From contig CP075493.1 of NCBI GenBank assembly GCA_021613535.1, positions 8,494,001-8,558,000 on the forward strand: a stretch of 64,000 nucleotides of DNA, given 5' to 3'. The notes under the pieces were generated by a model. It was not told the DNA's origin. It did not search any database and saw only the letters and a list, made by a program, of their open reading frames with translations. The DNA comes from Adineta vaga. Lineage: Eukaryota > Rotifera. Positions 25,461 to 36,800 of this stretch are shown here, piece by piece; position 1 is the stretch's first letter, and each line of letters starts with the position of its first letter. Made by a program: the position numbers and the translations under genes.

Positions 25461-26679
25461 ATGGTAAGATTTCTTTTGTGGTTATTCGATATCTTATTGT
25501 TTGAGCACATTTGATACATGTTACATAAAGATTAGAGAAATAAAACAGAGTTTTTTATACTTGAATTTTAGCCGCAAAACGAACATATCGAACTTCATCG
25601 TAAACGACATGGTCGTCGATTCGATCATTATGAAAAACAGTAATATAAACGAATGACTATAATCTAGTTAAAAGGTTGTTTTCTCTTTCATTCTAGAAAG
25701 AAGAAAGAAGGCCGTTTACCACATATACTATCTAAGAAGGCTCAAACATTACGTGGCATCAAGTATAATTATTGCTTTTCATCTTTTGATTTTAAGTATT
25801 AATTTTTTATTTTAGGGCGAAATTATACAATAAACGTCGTCAAAATGAAAAGATTCAAATGAAGAAAACCATTAAAAGTCATGAAGAAAAAGAAACGAAA
25901 CAACGACAAGAAGTACCTGAAGGTGCTTTACCAGCATATTTACTTGATCGTGAAAAACAAAGTCGAGCAAAAATTTTATCGAATACGATTAAACAAAAAC
26001 GAAAAGAGAAAGCTGTACGATTTATCATCGAATATTTCTTCTCTTCATCGAATACAATGTCTCTTTCTAGGGTAAATGGGATGTACCAATACCAAAAGTG
26101 AAAGCCGTGAGTGAAGCAGAAGTTTTCCGAGTTGTTCAATCAGGAAAACGACGAAGTATAAAAACTTATCTTTCACTATTTTCATATTCTATTTTTGTTG
26201 AATAACTTTAGAGAAAGCATGGAAACGATTAGTTACCAAACCTTGTTTTGTTGGAGAAGGATTTACTCGAAAACCACCCAAATATGAACGATTTATTCGA
26301 CCAATGGTACACTATCTTTCACTTTTGTTTTCAATCGTACCAATTCTTTCATTTTTAGGCACTTCGATTCACTAAAGCACATGTAACACATCCAGAATTG
26401 AAAGCAACTTTTCAATTACCGATTCTTGGTGTCAAGAAAAATCCTAGTTCACCACTTTATACATCTTTAGGTGTAATCACAAAAGGAACTGTTCTTGAAG
26501 TAAGTTGTAAATCAATAACAAAGAAAAGTATGATAATAGAATATTCTTTTTTTGATTAGGTGAATGTTAGTGAACTTGGTATGGTTACACAAGGTGGAAA
26601 AGTTGTGTGGGGAAAATATGCTCAGGTAACAAATCATCCCGAAAATGATGGATGTATCAATGCTGTACTTCTCGTTTAA
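25461..26679 (+). CDS. NSA2: Ribosome biogenesis protein NSA2
   Basis: Eight coding exons: 25461-25463, 25572-25639, 25697-25762, 25816-26014, 26071-26155, 26212-26306, 26359-26499 and 26560-26679, for 258 residues, close to the usual 260. The start begins [17 protein letters not shown]. Blocks [53 protein letters not shown] and [11 protein letters not shown] are nearly unchanged from other eukaryotes. NSA2 joins late nuclear pre-60S particles and is needed for 27S rRNA processing; its C-terminal half has the fold of eS8. The coding part of exon 1 is the ATG alone. Identification is certain. Confidence 0.97.
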
Positions 26680-27541
26680 TCTGTTCGTTGTTATCGATTG
26701 AAATAAAATAAAAATACCGATGTTTATTTCTAAAAATATGCTTTTCCTACTAACTCAAAGCAAACCATCTTATGAGAATTTGATCAAGATATATATATAT
26801 ATATATTACAGTATACTGTTTATTGATGAATAAGTATGTTGGCATATTTCAAGTCTTTCTTCAATTCATTCACTTCATATTTTATCAAGAGTTTTAAAGC
26901 ATTCTTTTCATGCATATATGTATTTGTCTGTATTGATTAGATTTTATTATTCTTATTTAATGCATATATAATGCGTATGTTTTCACATGTAATATGTTAT
27001 TTAACAAAATACATCAGACATATATTGCACACAAGAGTTTTGTTTTTTCTAAATAGTCAATAATAATATATTACATTGAATATACGTCATCATTTATTTG
27101 AGTATCATTGCTTCCATGAATAGGTTCAAGTTCTGTTCTCTTCTCTCACTTATTCTCTTTTGGAAAAAATATTTAGACGTGATATAGAAGAGACATTAAA
27201 GACAAGAAAAGACTCGATTAGAGTGTAGGGAATTTGGACTACTTCATAACAAAAAGAAATGAGGGAAAAAGCAAATAATAGAAATTCAATTTTCTTCAGT
27301 ATATATGAAGAGAGAAAAAAAGCAAGAATACGAAGTAAACTTATACTAGAAATAGAAAAGACAAAGGAAAACATCGGAAAAAGTAAATTGGGAAATGACA
27401 GTTGCTTAACAACTAACATAGAAAAAAGAAAGAAGAGAACCTTTAAAAAAAAGTAGTTTTCATATATATTGTTTTTCTTTTGTGAAAGTTTTTGTCAGAC
27501 AACATCAGTATTGATTAAAAGTATATTAAATATAGTGAAAT
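26680..27541. other. Intergenic, NSA2 3' UTR and flank
   Basis: An aataaa signal follows the NSA2 stop at about 26702-26707. The rest is A/T-rich with a TA run near 26793-26810. Purine-rich frames at 27150-27456 on both strands look like chance. Confidence 0.45.
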
Positions 27542-28118
27542 ATGATTTTTTTATCAAAACGACCTCATAGAAATGAACATTTATCGGGTAAAGAAGCCTG
27601 TCTGTCTATTATCGGCCTTTTCTTAGCAATTGGACTTATCGGTGGTCTTGCCGGATTAATCTATGGTAAGAATGTATCTACATAACATCGTTCAAAATAA
27701 TACATTTTTTATATTAGGTTTAATCAAAAGCAATTCATCCGCAACAATCGCTGGTGGAATTAGTTTTGGTATTGCAGTGTTTTTAACTGTTATATTTTTT
27801 CTTATGATTGTATTTTGCCTTAATACTCATCAATTTGATTCTAAACCAAATCGTCACCATCAAAATGGTCAGAAAAAACATATCAATACTTCGCATGAAT
27901 TACCCAGTATATCTACCGGACAAACATATGATCAAACAACAGGATTCAATCATCAAATTATTTATCCACCACTTCCTTTAGAATTTGTTGATAGTTCAAA
28001 TTATGGTTCTAATAAACCAATTCATCATTCGCCATCGCAAACAGCGATATTCGATTCTTTGAATCAAAGTCAATCATCAACAAATGCGTTGGATTTTCGA
28101 CAAAATTATTACAATTAA
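27542..28118 (+). CDS. Uncharacterised protein with two membrane spans
   Basis: Two exons, 27542-27665 and 27718-28118, give 174 residues. Two hydrophobic segments, about 21-43 (LSIIGLFLAIGLIGGLAGLIYG) and 50-80, flank a very short loop. A long polar cytosolic or luminal tail follows, rich in His, Asn, Gln, Ser and Pro and ending NYYN. The tail includes PPLPLEF and several Tyr residues but no known domain. The ATG follows soon after an A/T-rich leader. The splice site keeps frame and the second frame is long, so I think the gene is real. Its function is unknown. Confidence 0.55.
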
Positions 28119-28644
28119 TAATGAACGATTGCAGTTGTGATAAGATCTTTGATATAGAAAAAAAAGGAGATATTCCACAAACCGATCGAGCCGGACTCGT
28201 TCTTTACACTTTTTCTTTCTTCTTTGTTTCTATTTTCGGATCTGTACTTATGTATACATAATAAACAATTCACGGTAACGACGAAAGACAGAGAATGAGC
28301 AAATATAAGAACATTTGAATATGTCGATATAGAGCTGTCAATTGCATCGAGATCAACGATGATTTATTAAGAAAAATATATTTAATTTTTCAATGTAAAA
28401 GAATAAGAGAGAAAAAACAGAATTGAAAAGTATGAGAAAAGATGTAAACTTGTTATTGTTTTTGTTCGGATTTTCATCATTCATCTTTTATGTTTTTCGT
28501 AGACTTTTATAAGAATAAGAAGAAGAAGAAAAAATATTGTTATGTCATTGTGTGTATTCGTACATTTCTCTCTACTATTTTACTTGTCAAAGCGATTAGA
28601 AAGCAAAACTTCAAATTCTTTCTTCATCAATTTCAACAAACTAA
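28119..28644. other. Intergenic
   Basis: 3' flank of the two-span protein and leader of the next gene. aataaa-like words occur near 28260. No gene seen. Confidence 0.4.
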
Positions 28645-30060
28645 ATGCCAACAAAAACTCACTGGACAATAAATCCAAAAAAATGGTTCGAAAATATATC
28701 TCCTAGTGCTCTTAGACATGAGAAAAAAGAGAATCCTTTAATTCAATCATTACCTGCCAAAATAACTGTCGCACGAACTTCATCATTAGCTGCGAATATA
28801 GTTCGTAGTTCGAAAGCGAGGATAAGCACGAAAATAACGCCAATATCAACTTCGACTGAAGTTGAAAATAATCACACAATTAATCTTGTACCATTTACAC
28901 GAGTTCAATTACCACCATTTACTATTCGAGGAACACGTGCAGCAGCATTACTACCATCATTATCATTCAATCGTCCAACGACATTTGTTCCCATTCATAC
29001 GGAACCAACGATACGTCGAAATGGTCGTTGTGAAGAAAATCTCTCAATTAATACAAAACGACGATGTCTGCCACTAATCATTTCTGTTCCACCAACAACT
29101 GACATTCTCCAACAAACAATACCAATACAACCAATAGAAATGAGTTTGATAAGTATGTCACATCGTTGTTTAATTGATTTTCCCAGACATTCACCAGATC
29201 CCATTGTTGAAACACCATCACCAGCTGGTTCTTCATCAGCATCATCTCTAGTTAAAGACAATAATAACAATAATCTTAATTCATCATCTGGTGAAGTATA
29301 TCAGAATATAACTAACAATTCTGAATCTAAAGAACCATTATTAACAATGAAAGTTCTTTCGGTTGAATCATTAGCTGAATCTGAAACATCATTAACTCAT
29401 ATTCAATCACGTCCAATTATTCATCATTATCAAACAATTCTAGATAGTGATAAATCTCCACAACCAATATCATTACCATCGTCTCCACTTTCACAGAGTC
29501 TTGAAGATGTTTTTGAAGATAGTCAAACATTTTCCGAACGTCCAACCACAACGGTAACAACAATTAAACGTCCACCATCATCAGTAATGGTTGATAAAAC
29601 AAATGAAAAACGTATTCGAATTAGTCCATCTCCACGCGTAATAGTGGATAAAACTGAATTTATTCGTACTGCACGTATGACATATCGTCTATGTGCTGAT
29701 GAAATTGAAGAACTCTCTACTTCTCCTCATCACTCGATGAGTTCATTTGTTCCTAGTTGTGTTTCAGATGATTCACTTCGTCCAGCAAATGATGAAGAAT
29801 GTTATGCAACATTACCATGTGGAAGTTCAACTGAACAAATGAATAAAAATATACAGCATGATCTTCGAACTTTTGTCGATGATTATATTCGTCCAATGGC
29901 TTTTTCAATTGGACAAAATCCTTCCATCAAATCTCATCATCGTTCTAAACGATCGCAGACTAATAATGATGATACACAACTTATTATTGAAGACATAACG
30001 GATAAATTATTATCAAGCATTGACTATCCAATATATGCTCAGCATCAAAGATATTGTTAA
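28645..30060 (+). CDS. Uncharacterised 471-residue Ser/Pro/Thr-rich intronless protein
   Basis: One uninterrupted frame from ATG 28645 to stop 30058-30060. Most of the chain is low in hydrophobic clusters and rich in Ser, Pro, Thr and Asn (a run of five Asn near 210), so it is probably disordered. Short basic stretches (NTKRRC, IKRPP, EKRIRISPSPR) could act as nuclear signals or phosphorylation sites. The last 100 residues look more structured (HDLRTFVDDYIRPMAF, IIEDITDKLLSSIDYP). No known domain is visible. A long intronless gene among intron-rich neighbours may be a retrocopy or a fast-evolving lineage gene. An antisense frame at 28995-29270 is its shadow. Confidence 0.6.
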   Translation: MPTKTHWTINPKKWFENISPSALRHEKKENPLIQSLPAKITVARTSSLAANIVRSSKARISTKITPISTSTEVENNHTINLVPFTRVQLPPFTIRGTRAAALLPSLSFNRPTTFVPIHTEPTIRRNGRCEENLSINTKRRCLPLIISVPPTTDILQQTIPIQPIEMSLISMSHRCLIDFPRHSPDPIVETPSPAGSSSASSLVKDNNNNNLNSSSGEVYQNITNNSESKEPLLTMKVLSVESLAESETSLTHIQSRPIIHHYQTILDSDKSPQPISLPSSPLSQSLEDVFEDSQTFSERPTTTVTTIKRPPSSVMVDKTNEKRIRISPSPRVIVDKTEFIRTARMTYRLCADEIEELSTSPHHSMSSFVPSCVSDDSLRPANDEECYATLPCGSSTEQMNKNIQHDLRTFVDDYIRPMAFSIGQNPSIKSHHRSKRSQTNNDDTQLIIEDITDKLLSSIDYPIYAQHQRYC

Positions 30061-32160
30061 TTTTTATAGATATTCTTTTTATAGCAATAAAAAATAACGA
30101 TTTTAAAATAAGGTAGAATATGTTTGAATCAGATAGGAAACAATCTCTTAATACAACTTTCTATTTATTAATCAGTTGATAACTTTTCTCCTGTTGAGAA
30201 CATATGTTACACTATTAGTTGCTATTTTCCAATAAGTTTTCTTTTCTTAATTTTCACACCTTCGTTTCTCTCTATTTGCGATTAATTTTACACTCGAAAT
30301 TCTCATGTCCCACCCACTATCGATGCACTGCATGTTATGTCTTAGTTTAATCTTCTATACATTCGCGCACACTACAATTATCGACGACATGTCAGCCGGA
30401 AGTCACTATGTTAATCTGTTAATCATAAAAATAGAGAATGAAGTCAAGTGAAGACGATGGGAGTATGGTGACCACTTGAAATCACATCACCTCTGGCCGT
30501 TCATTCTCTGCGTGAATCAATGAAATGTATGTCATTTGCAATTCGATCTTCATTTTTATGTAAATTATTGTGCTCAAATGATCTCTTCAATATTAATACA
30601 CATGTAAATCAAATTTCAATATTCATTTAATCTTATCTTTACGAAGAAGAAGAAGAAGAAGAAAATAATAATAAGATACCGACATTGAATTAAAACAAAA
30701 CTCATTAATATCATGCATTGACACTTTCTTTTAAAAACAATACAACAAGAAGATCAATGTTTGATCTTGAAGAATGATGAGCATCGTGTGTTATGAATAC
30801 CTAGTGGCAACAATTATATATATATATGTATATCTGCTCATCTTTCTTTGATCGTAATGTGCAAGTATTGGATTAGAAAAAGTGATATACATGAAATATA
30901 AAAGATAAAGCGATTTGGAACGTTTTAATTGAAAAGAAAATTGAATTTCACATGTGACATATAGACAAGATTATGTCGGAAAATGTAAAGATCGATATAT
31001 TTGACATTCATTTACACATTTAAAGTGTAAGAGTACTATATGTACATCCTTCCGATCAACAAATCAAATAAATAATTTTCAGTTTTATTTTGTAGAATGT
31101 AAGATAACACTTATATGCTGATTAGACTCTTCACATGATATTCCTGATCTTCAAGATGTACACACAGCAGGAAGATGGTATGGTTGATAGACGAGAAAAA
31201 AAGAAGGAAATTCTAATGTATAGATGTTAAATGAACGTCGGCAAGATTGTCTTACGTATCACCTTTCTTGACACACTCTTTTACGAATCAAAATTGATTA
31301 CATATGAGCTGTAACCGATTGCTTTCTAATTTATGGCTATTATTCTAATAAAAAAACAACTTCAAGTGTTAATGAGAATGGAAGACGAAGTTATATTATT
31401 TGCCGATGCGTGACAGGGTGGATAACACATTGATTGTGAGAGATGAGAATAAAAATATCGAAGTGTACTCGTTTTCCCACTTCACTTGACTTCATTTCCA
31501 TTTTTCGATTAACTTTGTTTTAGCTTATACTCTTCTTGATAATTGCATAGCATGCATAAGCAGGAGATTATTAAGGTCGAATGAATGTATGCCATTCTAT
31601 GGCGAGAAAATGAGAATCATTCGAGAAGTGTAAATTAACGAACGAAAAAGATCGATAGTGACTGATTGTAAGGATCAGTATGTCGGACATAAGAGCGTCA
31701 AAAGCAACTGACGGTGAAGTGCTATTATAAGAAGGTATAAATGAGCAATCGAATGTTAATAGATACAAATTGCATATCACGAACAAATTTTATCTTTAAG
31801 ATTGATAGAATGAGTCATTACGTATGAAGTTGATCACAAGTCTATTGAAAAAAGAAGAAGGGATGAATCGTTGCATTTGAATTTGTTTGAAGAGAATATA
31901 ACGATTCGTAATATATCGGAGAAATCTAGTATAAATTTGAACTCTTTGCAAGAGATACATGTAGATTATATTCTACGGCTCTGTTCTTTGGAGTTTACTT
32001 TTGTGAATAGGGAAAACATATGATCAAACAATTTTCACGATTTAAAAATACATATTCTTTCAGTAATGATTATTACGATTATTTCATTATGTTCTAGTTT
32101 TATTTTACAGACATATAACAAAAATAAAAATAAATCTATATCGTAGAAAGAATCCATTCA
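30061..32160. other. 2.1-kb gene-free stretch
   Basis: The stretch between two convergent genes. It has a possible aataaa after the upstream stop (about 30087-30092), a gaa microsatellite at 30643-30662 and A/T-rich DNA. A minus-strand frame at 31571-31786 has no splice support. The complement of tttatt-type words near 32100 may end the CSTF2 transcript. Confidence 0.5.
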
Positions 32161-33222
32161 TTAAAGTGAAATCATTCCACTTTGTTGCATCTGTTCACGT
32201 AAGAGAATAATACTTGCTCGTTGATCAGCTGGTAATTGAGCAATTTGAGCGTCACTTAATTGAAGGACTTGCATTAGTAATTGAGCTTTCTCTTGATCCG
32301 TACGTGATAGAGGTGAATTACCAGTTAGAGTTGGATTAGGTTGTGGTAAAGGAGCTGTTGGCATAGAAAAATTCATTGATGCTAATTGAGGATGAAATGG
32401 TGGCGGTGGAACAATAGGTAGAGGTGGCTGTGGAACAAGATTTGGTGGTGTTTGAAATGTAGGATTAGATAATAAACCACCGACCAAATTATGTGTTGCT
32501 GGTGAAGAATTATTCATGAGATTTATTGATGAAATATCTGGCCGTTTATGAAGCATATTCGTTGCTTCATTGGGTGGAATAAGACCCATGACAACTAATG
32601 ATTGTAACATGGCATATGTTAATTGTGGATTTTGAATAAGAATATTTCGTGCTTCAGTTGGGTAGTCTTTAATTATTGTTTGCATCTGTTTCATTAGATC
32701 AACTACTTGTTCAGGTGGAAGATTGACTATAAAGAAAAAGTAAATATACACAAAAAGTTCATTACAATGTCTTACCTATTGTTCGAGCAATGACTTCAGG
32801 AACTTTATCTGGAGTTACATTTGCGCTTTGAACAGTTTCAAATGCTGGTGGACCAATCGTAGTTTGTTGATGAAGTAAACGTAATTCATCAGCTTGAGAT
32901 GATGCTTTATCAACTCGTAATGATCGACCACCAAATTCAAAACCATTCAAATTTCGAATAGCACTTTGAGCCATATCTGCATCTATAAAAATGATTTATT
33001 TTGTTTTTAAATTTTAGTCACTAAAAATCAATAATAACACTATTTACCTGCATATTCAGCAAATCCATATCCTTTTGGATTACCAGTTTCTCGATCTAAT
33101 ACGATGCGAAAGGATAAAACCGGTCCGATAATTGTAAAGATTTCTTTCATCTGATCTTCTGTTGTTCCATGTGGAATATTACCAACAAATACTGATCGTG
33201 CTTGTTTTTCTTCAACAGACAT
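32161..33222 (-). CDS. CSTF2: Cleavage stimulation factor subunit 2 (CstF-64)
   Basis: Three exons, 33222-33048, 32982-32776 and 32726-32161, encode 315 residues. The N-terminal RRM (about 10-87) has RNP2 SVFVGNIP and RNP1 GYGFAEYA. A hinge domain follows (about 110-190, with [18 protein letters not shown]), then a Pro-rich linker. The C-terminal helical CSTF_C domain (about 268-310, [21 protein letters not shown]) binds Pcf11-type partners. CstF-64 binds the GU-rich element downstream of the poly(A) signal in the nucleus. It is much shorter than the vertebrate protein because the long Gly/Pro linker and pentapeptide repeats are missing, as in many invertebrates. It lies head-to-head with the PHF3-like gene. 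Confidence 0.96.
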
Positions 33223-33874
33223 TCGTATAAATCTATTTTATTTCAAAACTTTCAATAAATTAAATGACAATCTATACTATAAAACGTGCATACATGTATC
33301 GTGCAAAATTTTTGATTGGTTAATAGTGTCCATTAGAAGTGCTTTAACATTGTTTCATTTAATTTCTTGTCGATATTCTAAGTGCATGAATGAGTTAATC
33401 AATGAATAAGAAAAATGAACGAACCAATTATCGAAAGAAAAAAAGTAAAGAAACAAAAATGAAGATTATTTGTTCTTGAAAATGAACTTTTTTTTTAGTA
33501 GTGGTTGTTGAATACAATTCGTAAGATAAGAATGTCGATTAGGTTTGTTTTACTAACATTGCAGGTCTGACTTTGTTTTCAGGGTTATATTATAATTGAA
33601 AAACAAAGCGAAAGAGGGAGTAACACCCAATCTATAGTCTATGGTTAATCTTATTATTTCTTTTCGTAATCTACTATTTGTAGATAATCAAATCGAATCC
33701 AAACGAAACATATAGTTCATTAAAAGAAAAGATTCGATCGAACGGAAAAGCTGAATAGCAGAAAAAACTATCATCTGTCTTTTCTTGCTTCTATTCATTG
33801 CACTTGTTTTTTTCTATATTTCCAAGACAAAATTTGTTATTATTACCATTATCGATTGATTGTTTAATATTTCA
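33223..33874. promoter_or_regulatory. Divergent promoter region of CSTF2 and PHF3-like gene
   Basis: 652 bp between two start codons pointing apart. The region should hold both promoters and 5' leaders. No element is recognisable by eye. Confidence 0.4.
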
Positions 33875-36800
33875 ATGAATACAATCACACATTCGACTGC
33901 TAGCAGTTCAAAAGGTAAGGATTCTTCAGCAAAAAAGAAATCATCCATATGAACAAACAATTCAGCAAATAACTACGCTTCTATATGTATCCAAGTTCCT
34001 TTGCTCTAAGAAAACAGATATACAATATTCGATTTTGTTGAACTAATTATTCATATGGTAGTGTAAAGGGTCCGTGACCGTGAGCAAAAAAACAAATCAA
34101 GAGATTGTTCGACGATAGCAAGATAGATTACTATATCTATTCGGATGGACTACTAGTGTCCTCTATCTAAATTGATAAAAGAATTTCAAGCGGTACTATT
34201 TGTTCTCTAGCTAGATTATCTAAATTATACGAAATGAACAGGTATTCTAATCGTAAAAAGACCATTAGCAAGTTTATCGAAATATAAACGAACTATCTGG
34301 TTTCTTTTTTAGGAAAGCTTATTTGATCTTATGGATTATGAAGTTTTGACAGTGACAGATCCGTACGTATATCAATTGAGAATTCTGATGTAGAGAGTTT
34401 TTATTTCAATCGTATTGAAGATAATTCATATATGAAATCGTAATATAGGGAAAGAGACAGAAACAACTTTATTCGTGTACGATAGAGATGTCGCATTCTC
34501 ATTTTATCTCACAATTTATGGGTACATATCAGAACTGCTATTTTGACAGAACTATCAGATCGATTTTGTTCATTCGATGAAAACTGATCAATGATCCTCT
34601 TAATTATCATTTCTATTTTTCAATTTATAGGTTCATCAAATGATGATCGTACAAATGATGATAGTAACAGTAAAGATACCAACTCATCGAGTTATGCACA
34701 GTAAAGTTTCATGCGCTTTCTTAAAGAATGACAAATTTTATGGATTTAATGTATGTGTTTTTTTTCCAGAGAAGATGAAGATGATCCATTCACATTTCGT
34801 AGTCGTAAATCATATCCACAACGAGTTAATCGATCAAAACTAAACTATCGTGACCTTGAACGAGGTGTCTATGATGCACATGAACTTCGGCAATCAAGTT
34901 GGGCACTTGGTGGTCCAACATTTCTGAACAAAAACAATTTAACTAGTAAAAATAAGACAAACTATAGTGACGATGATGATGACGATGACAAAGATATGCC
35001 TGCTGCTGGTGACGATGACGATGAAGAAATATTGGATGAAAAGAAAACAAAATCAAATGATGATACTGATCAAAAACATCGTCGTCTTTGGTGTATATGT
35101 AGACAACCATGGGATCATTCAAGACTTATGTTACGATGTGATTCATGTGCCAATTGGTATCATGGAGATTGGTAAATAGTTCTTTAGCTGTCATATAATT
35201 TTGACTATGTAATTTTGTTTATATTAGTATTGGTGTAACAAAAGAACAAGCGAGAGTATTAGATATGAATGGTGATCAATTTGTCTGTCCACCCTGTCAT
35301 GGTACGATAATAAGCTTTGCAGAAAGGTCTGATTTTATGATGTGTTTATTTAGGATCGACGTCTACTAACTCAAGAATAAAATCTGGACGTGCATCTGAT
35401 GAATCGATATTAATCAAACGAAAACGAATAGATGCTGTGTCACCTAGTGATCGTAAAGTTGGCGAAAGAAATGATAATGTAGCATCATCAAAAAATTTAA
35501 CACTTTCCGAACCATCAAAACGACCAAAAACTGGAATTTTCTTTCAACGTGATTCTACAACGGTAAGAAGAAGTTTTGAATATTTATCTGAATGGAAAAA
35601 ATAAACATATATATGCATTATTTTAGGAACCACAAATTCATTGTATTGTTCATGGCTGTAGTAATTGGGCAAAATCAGGTTGGGTTTATTGTTCACCAGC
35701 TTGTATTCGTCGTCATATTAACGATACACTTCAAGCCATTCAACGCAGTAAAGGAACAGTAAGTTATTTGAAATAAATTGTATCGCATTATATCATTTTC
35801 TACACTAGGATAACGATAGTCCACCATCTCGTGAAGATATTCTTCTATATCAAAATCGTACAAAGAAAGTTCTCGATAGGAAATTAGTTCCTAAAGTCGA
35901 AGATCTATGTACTTGGATTAATCAGAATCCATCCTATGAAATTGTCAAACCTGCTCTAAGACAATCGATTTTACTTACCGCAAATGAATCAAAACTTTCT
36001 CTACAACCAGGTTTAGTTCGTTCACCATCTTTGATTGCTCCCAAAACACCTACAACACCTACAACACCTACTTCTACTAAACCGAAACTTTCTTGGGCAC
36101 CAGTTACACCCAATACAAAACCAGTACCAATTAAAAAAGCACCAGTTCAACTTGGAAAACAAACAAGTAATACACCAAGTTCACCAAGTGTTCCCAATTA
36201 TGCCGATATTCGAATGAAAGTTCCACAAGCTTTATATGATAAATTACTTTTGAGGTAAAAGTAATTTTCCTAGTTACTTCTTTGTTTTAATCATCGAAAC
36301 TATGTATTGTAGATTAGAAAAATCTGGTCAAATATCAGTACCAAATGAAGATATTCGAATACTTACCGATAAAATAGAAGAAGAAATGTATCGTGTTTAT
36401 GGTAAAGTTGATAATTCTTATAAGAATAAATTTCGATCATTATTGGCCAATATCAGCAATATGAATAATAATGTAGTTTGCTTTTTCTTTTACTTAAAAG
36501 ACATTAACCTTTCTCTTTTTATATAGTTTTTTTATAAACATATCTTGTCGAAAGAAGTTACACCAAAACAAATCGTCTCGATGAAACCAGAAGATATGTT
36601 ACCACCTGGTAAGAATAATATTTGAACGAAGAGAAATTCTATTATTTTGTTTGTTATAGAGGAAAAAGAGAAACGTAAAGATGATTTTGAAAAAGAAGTT
36701 CAAATGATTATTAAAGCAGAAGAACAAACAGCTGAAGAAATGGCAAGACGAGCTCGAACGAAAATTACTCGACAAGGTGTTGTTGATAATGATTCCACGT

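Noticed and set aside
27150-27456. Overlapping frames of 89 (-) and 65 (+) residues
   Set aside because: Both derive from a purine-rich tract and give Lys/Arg- or Phe/Leu-rich chains without features.
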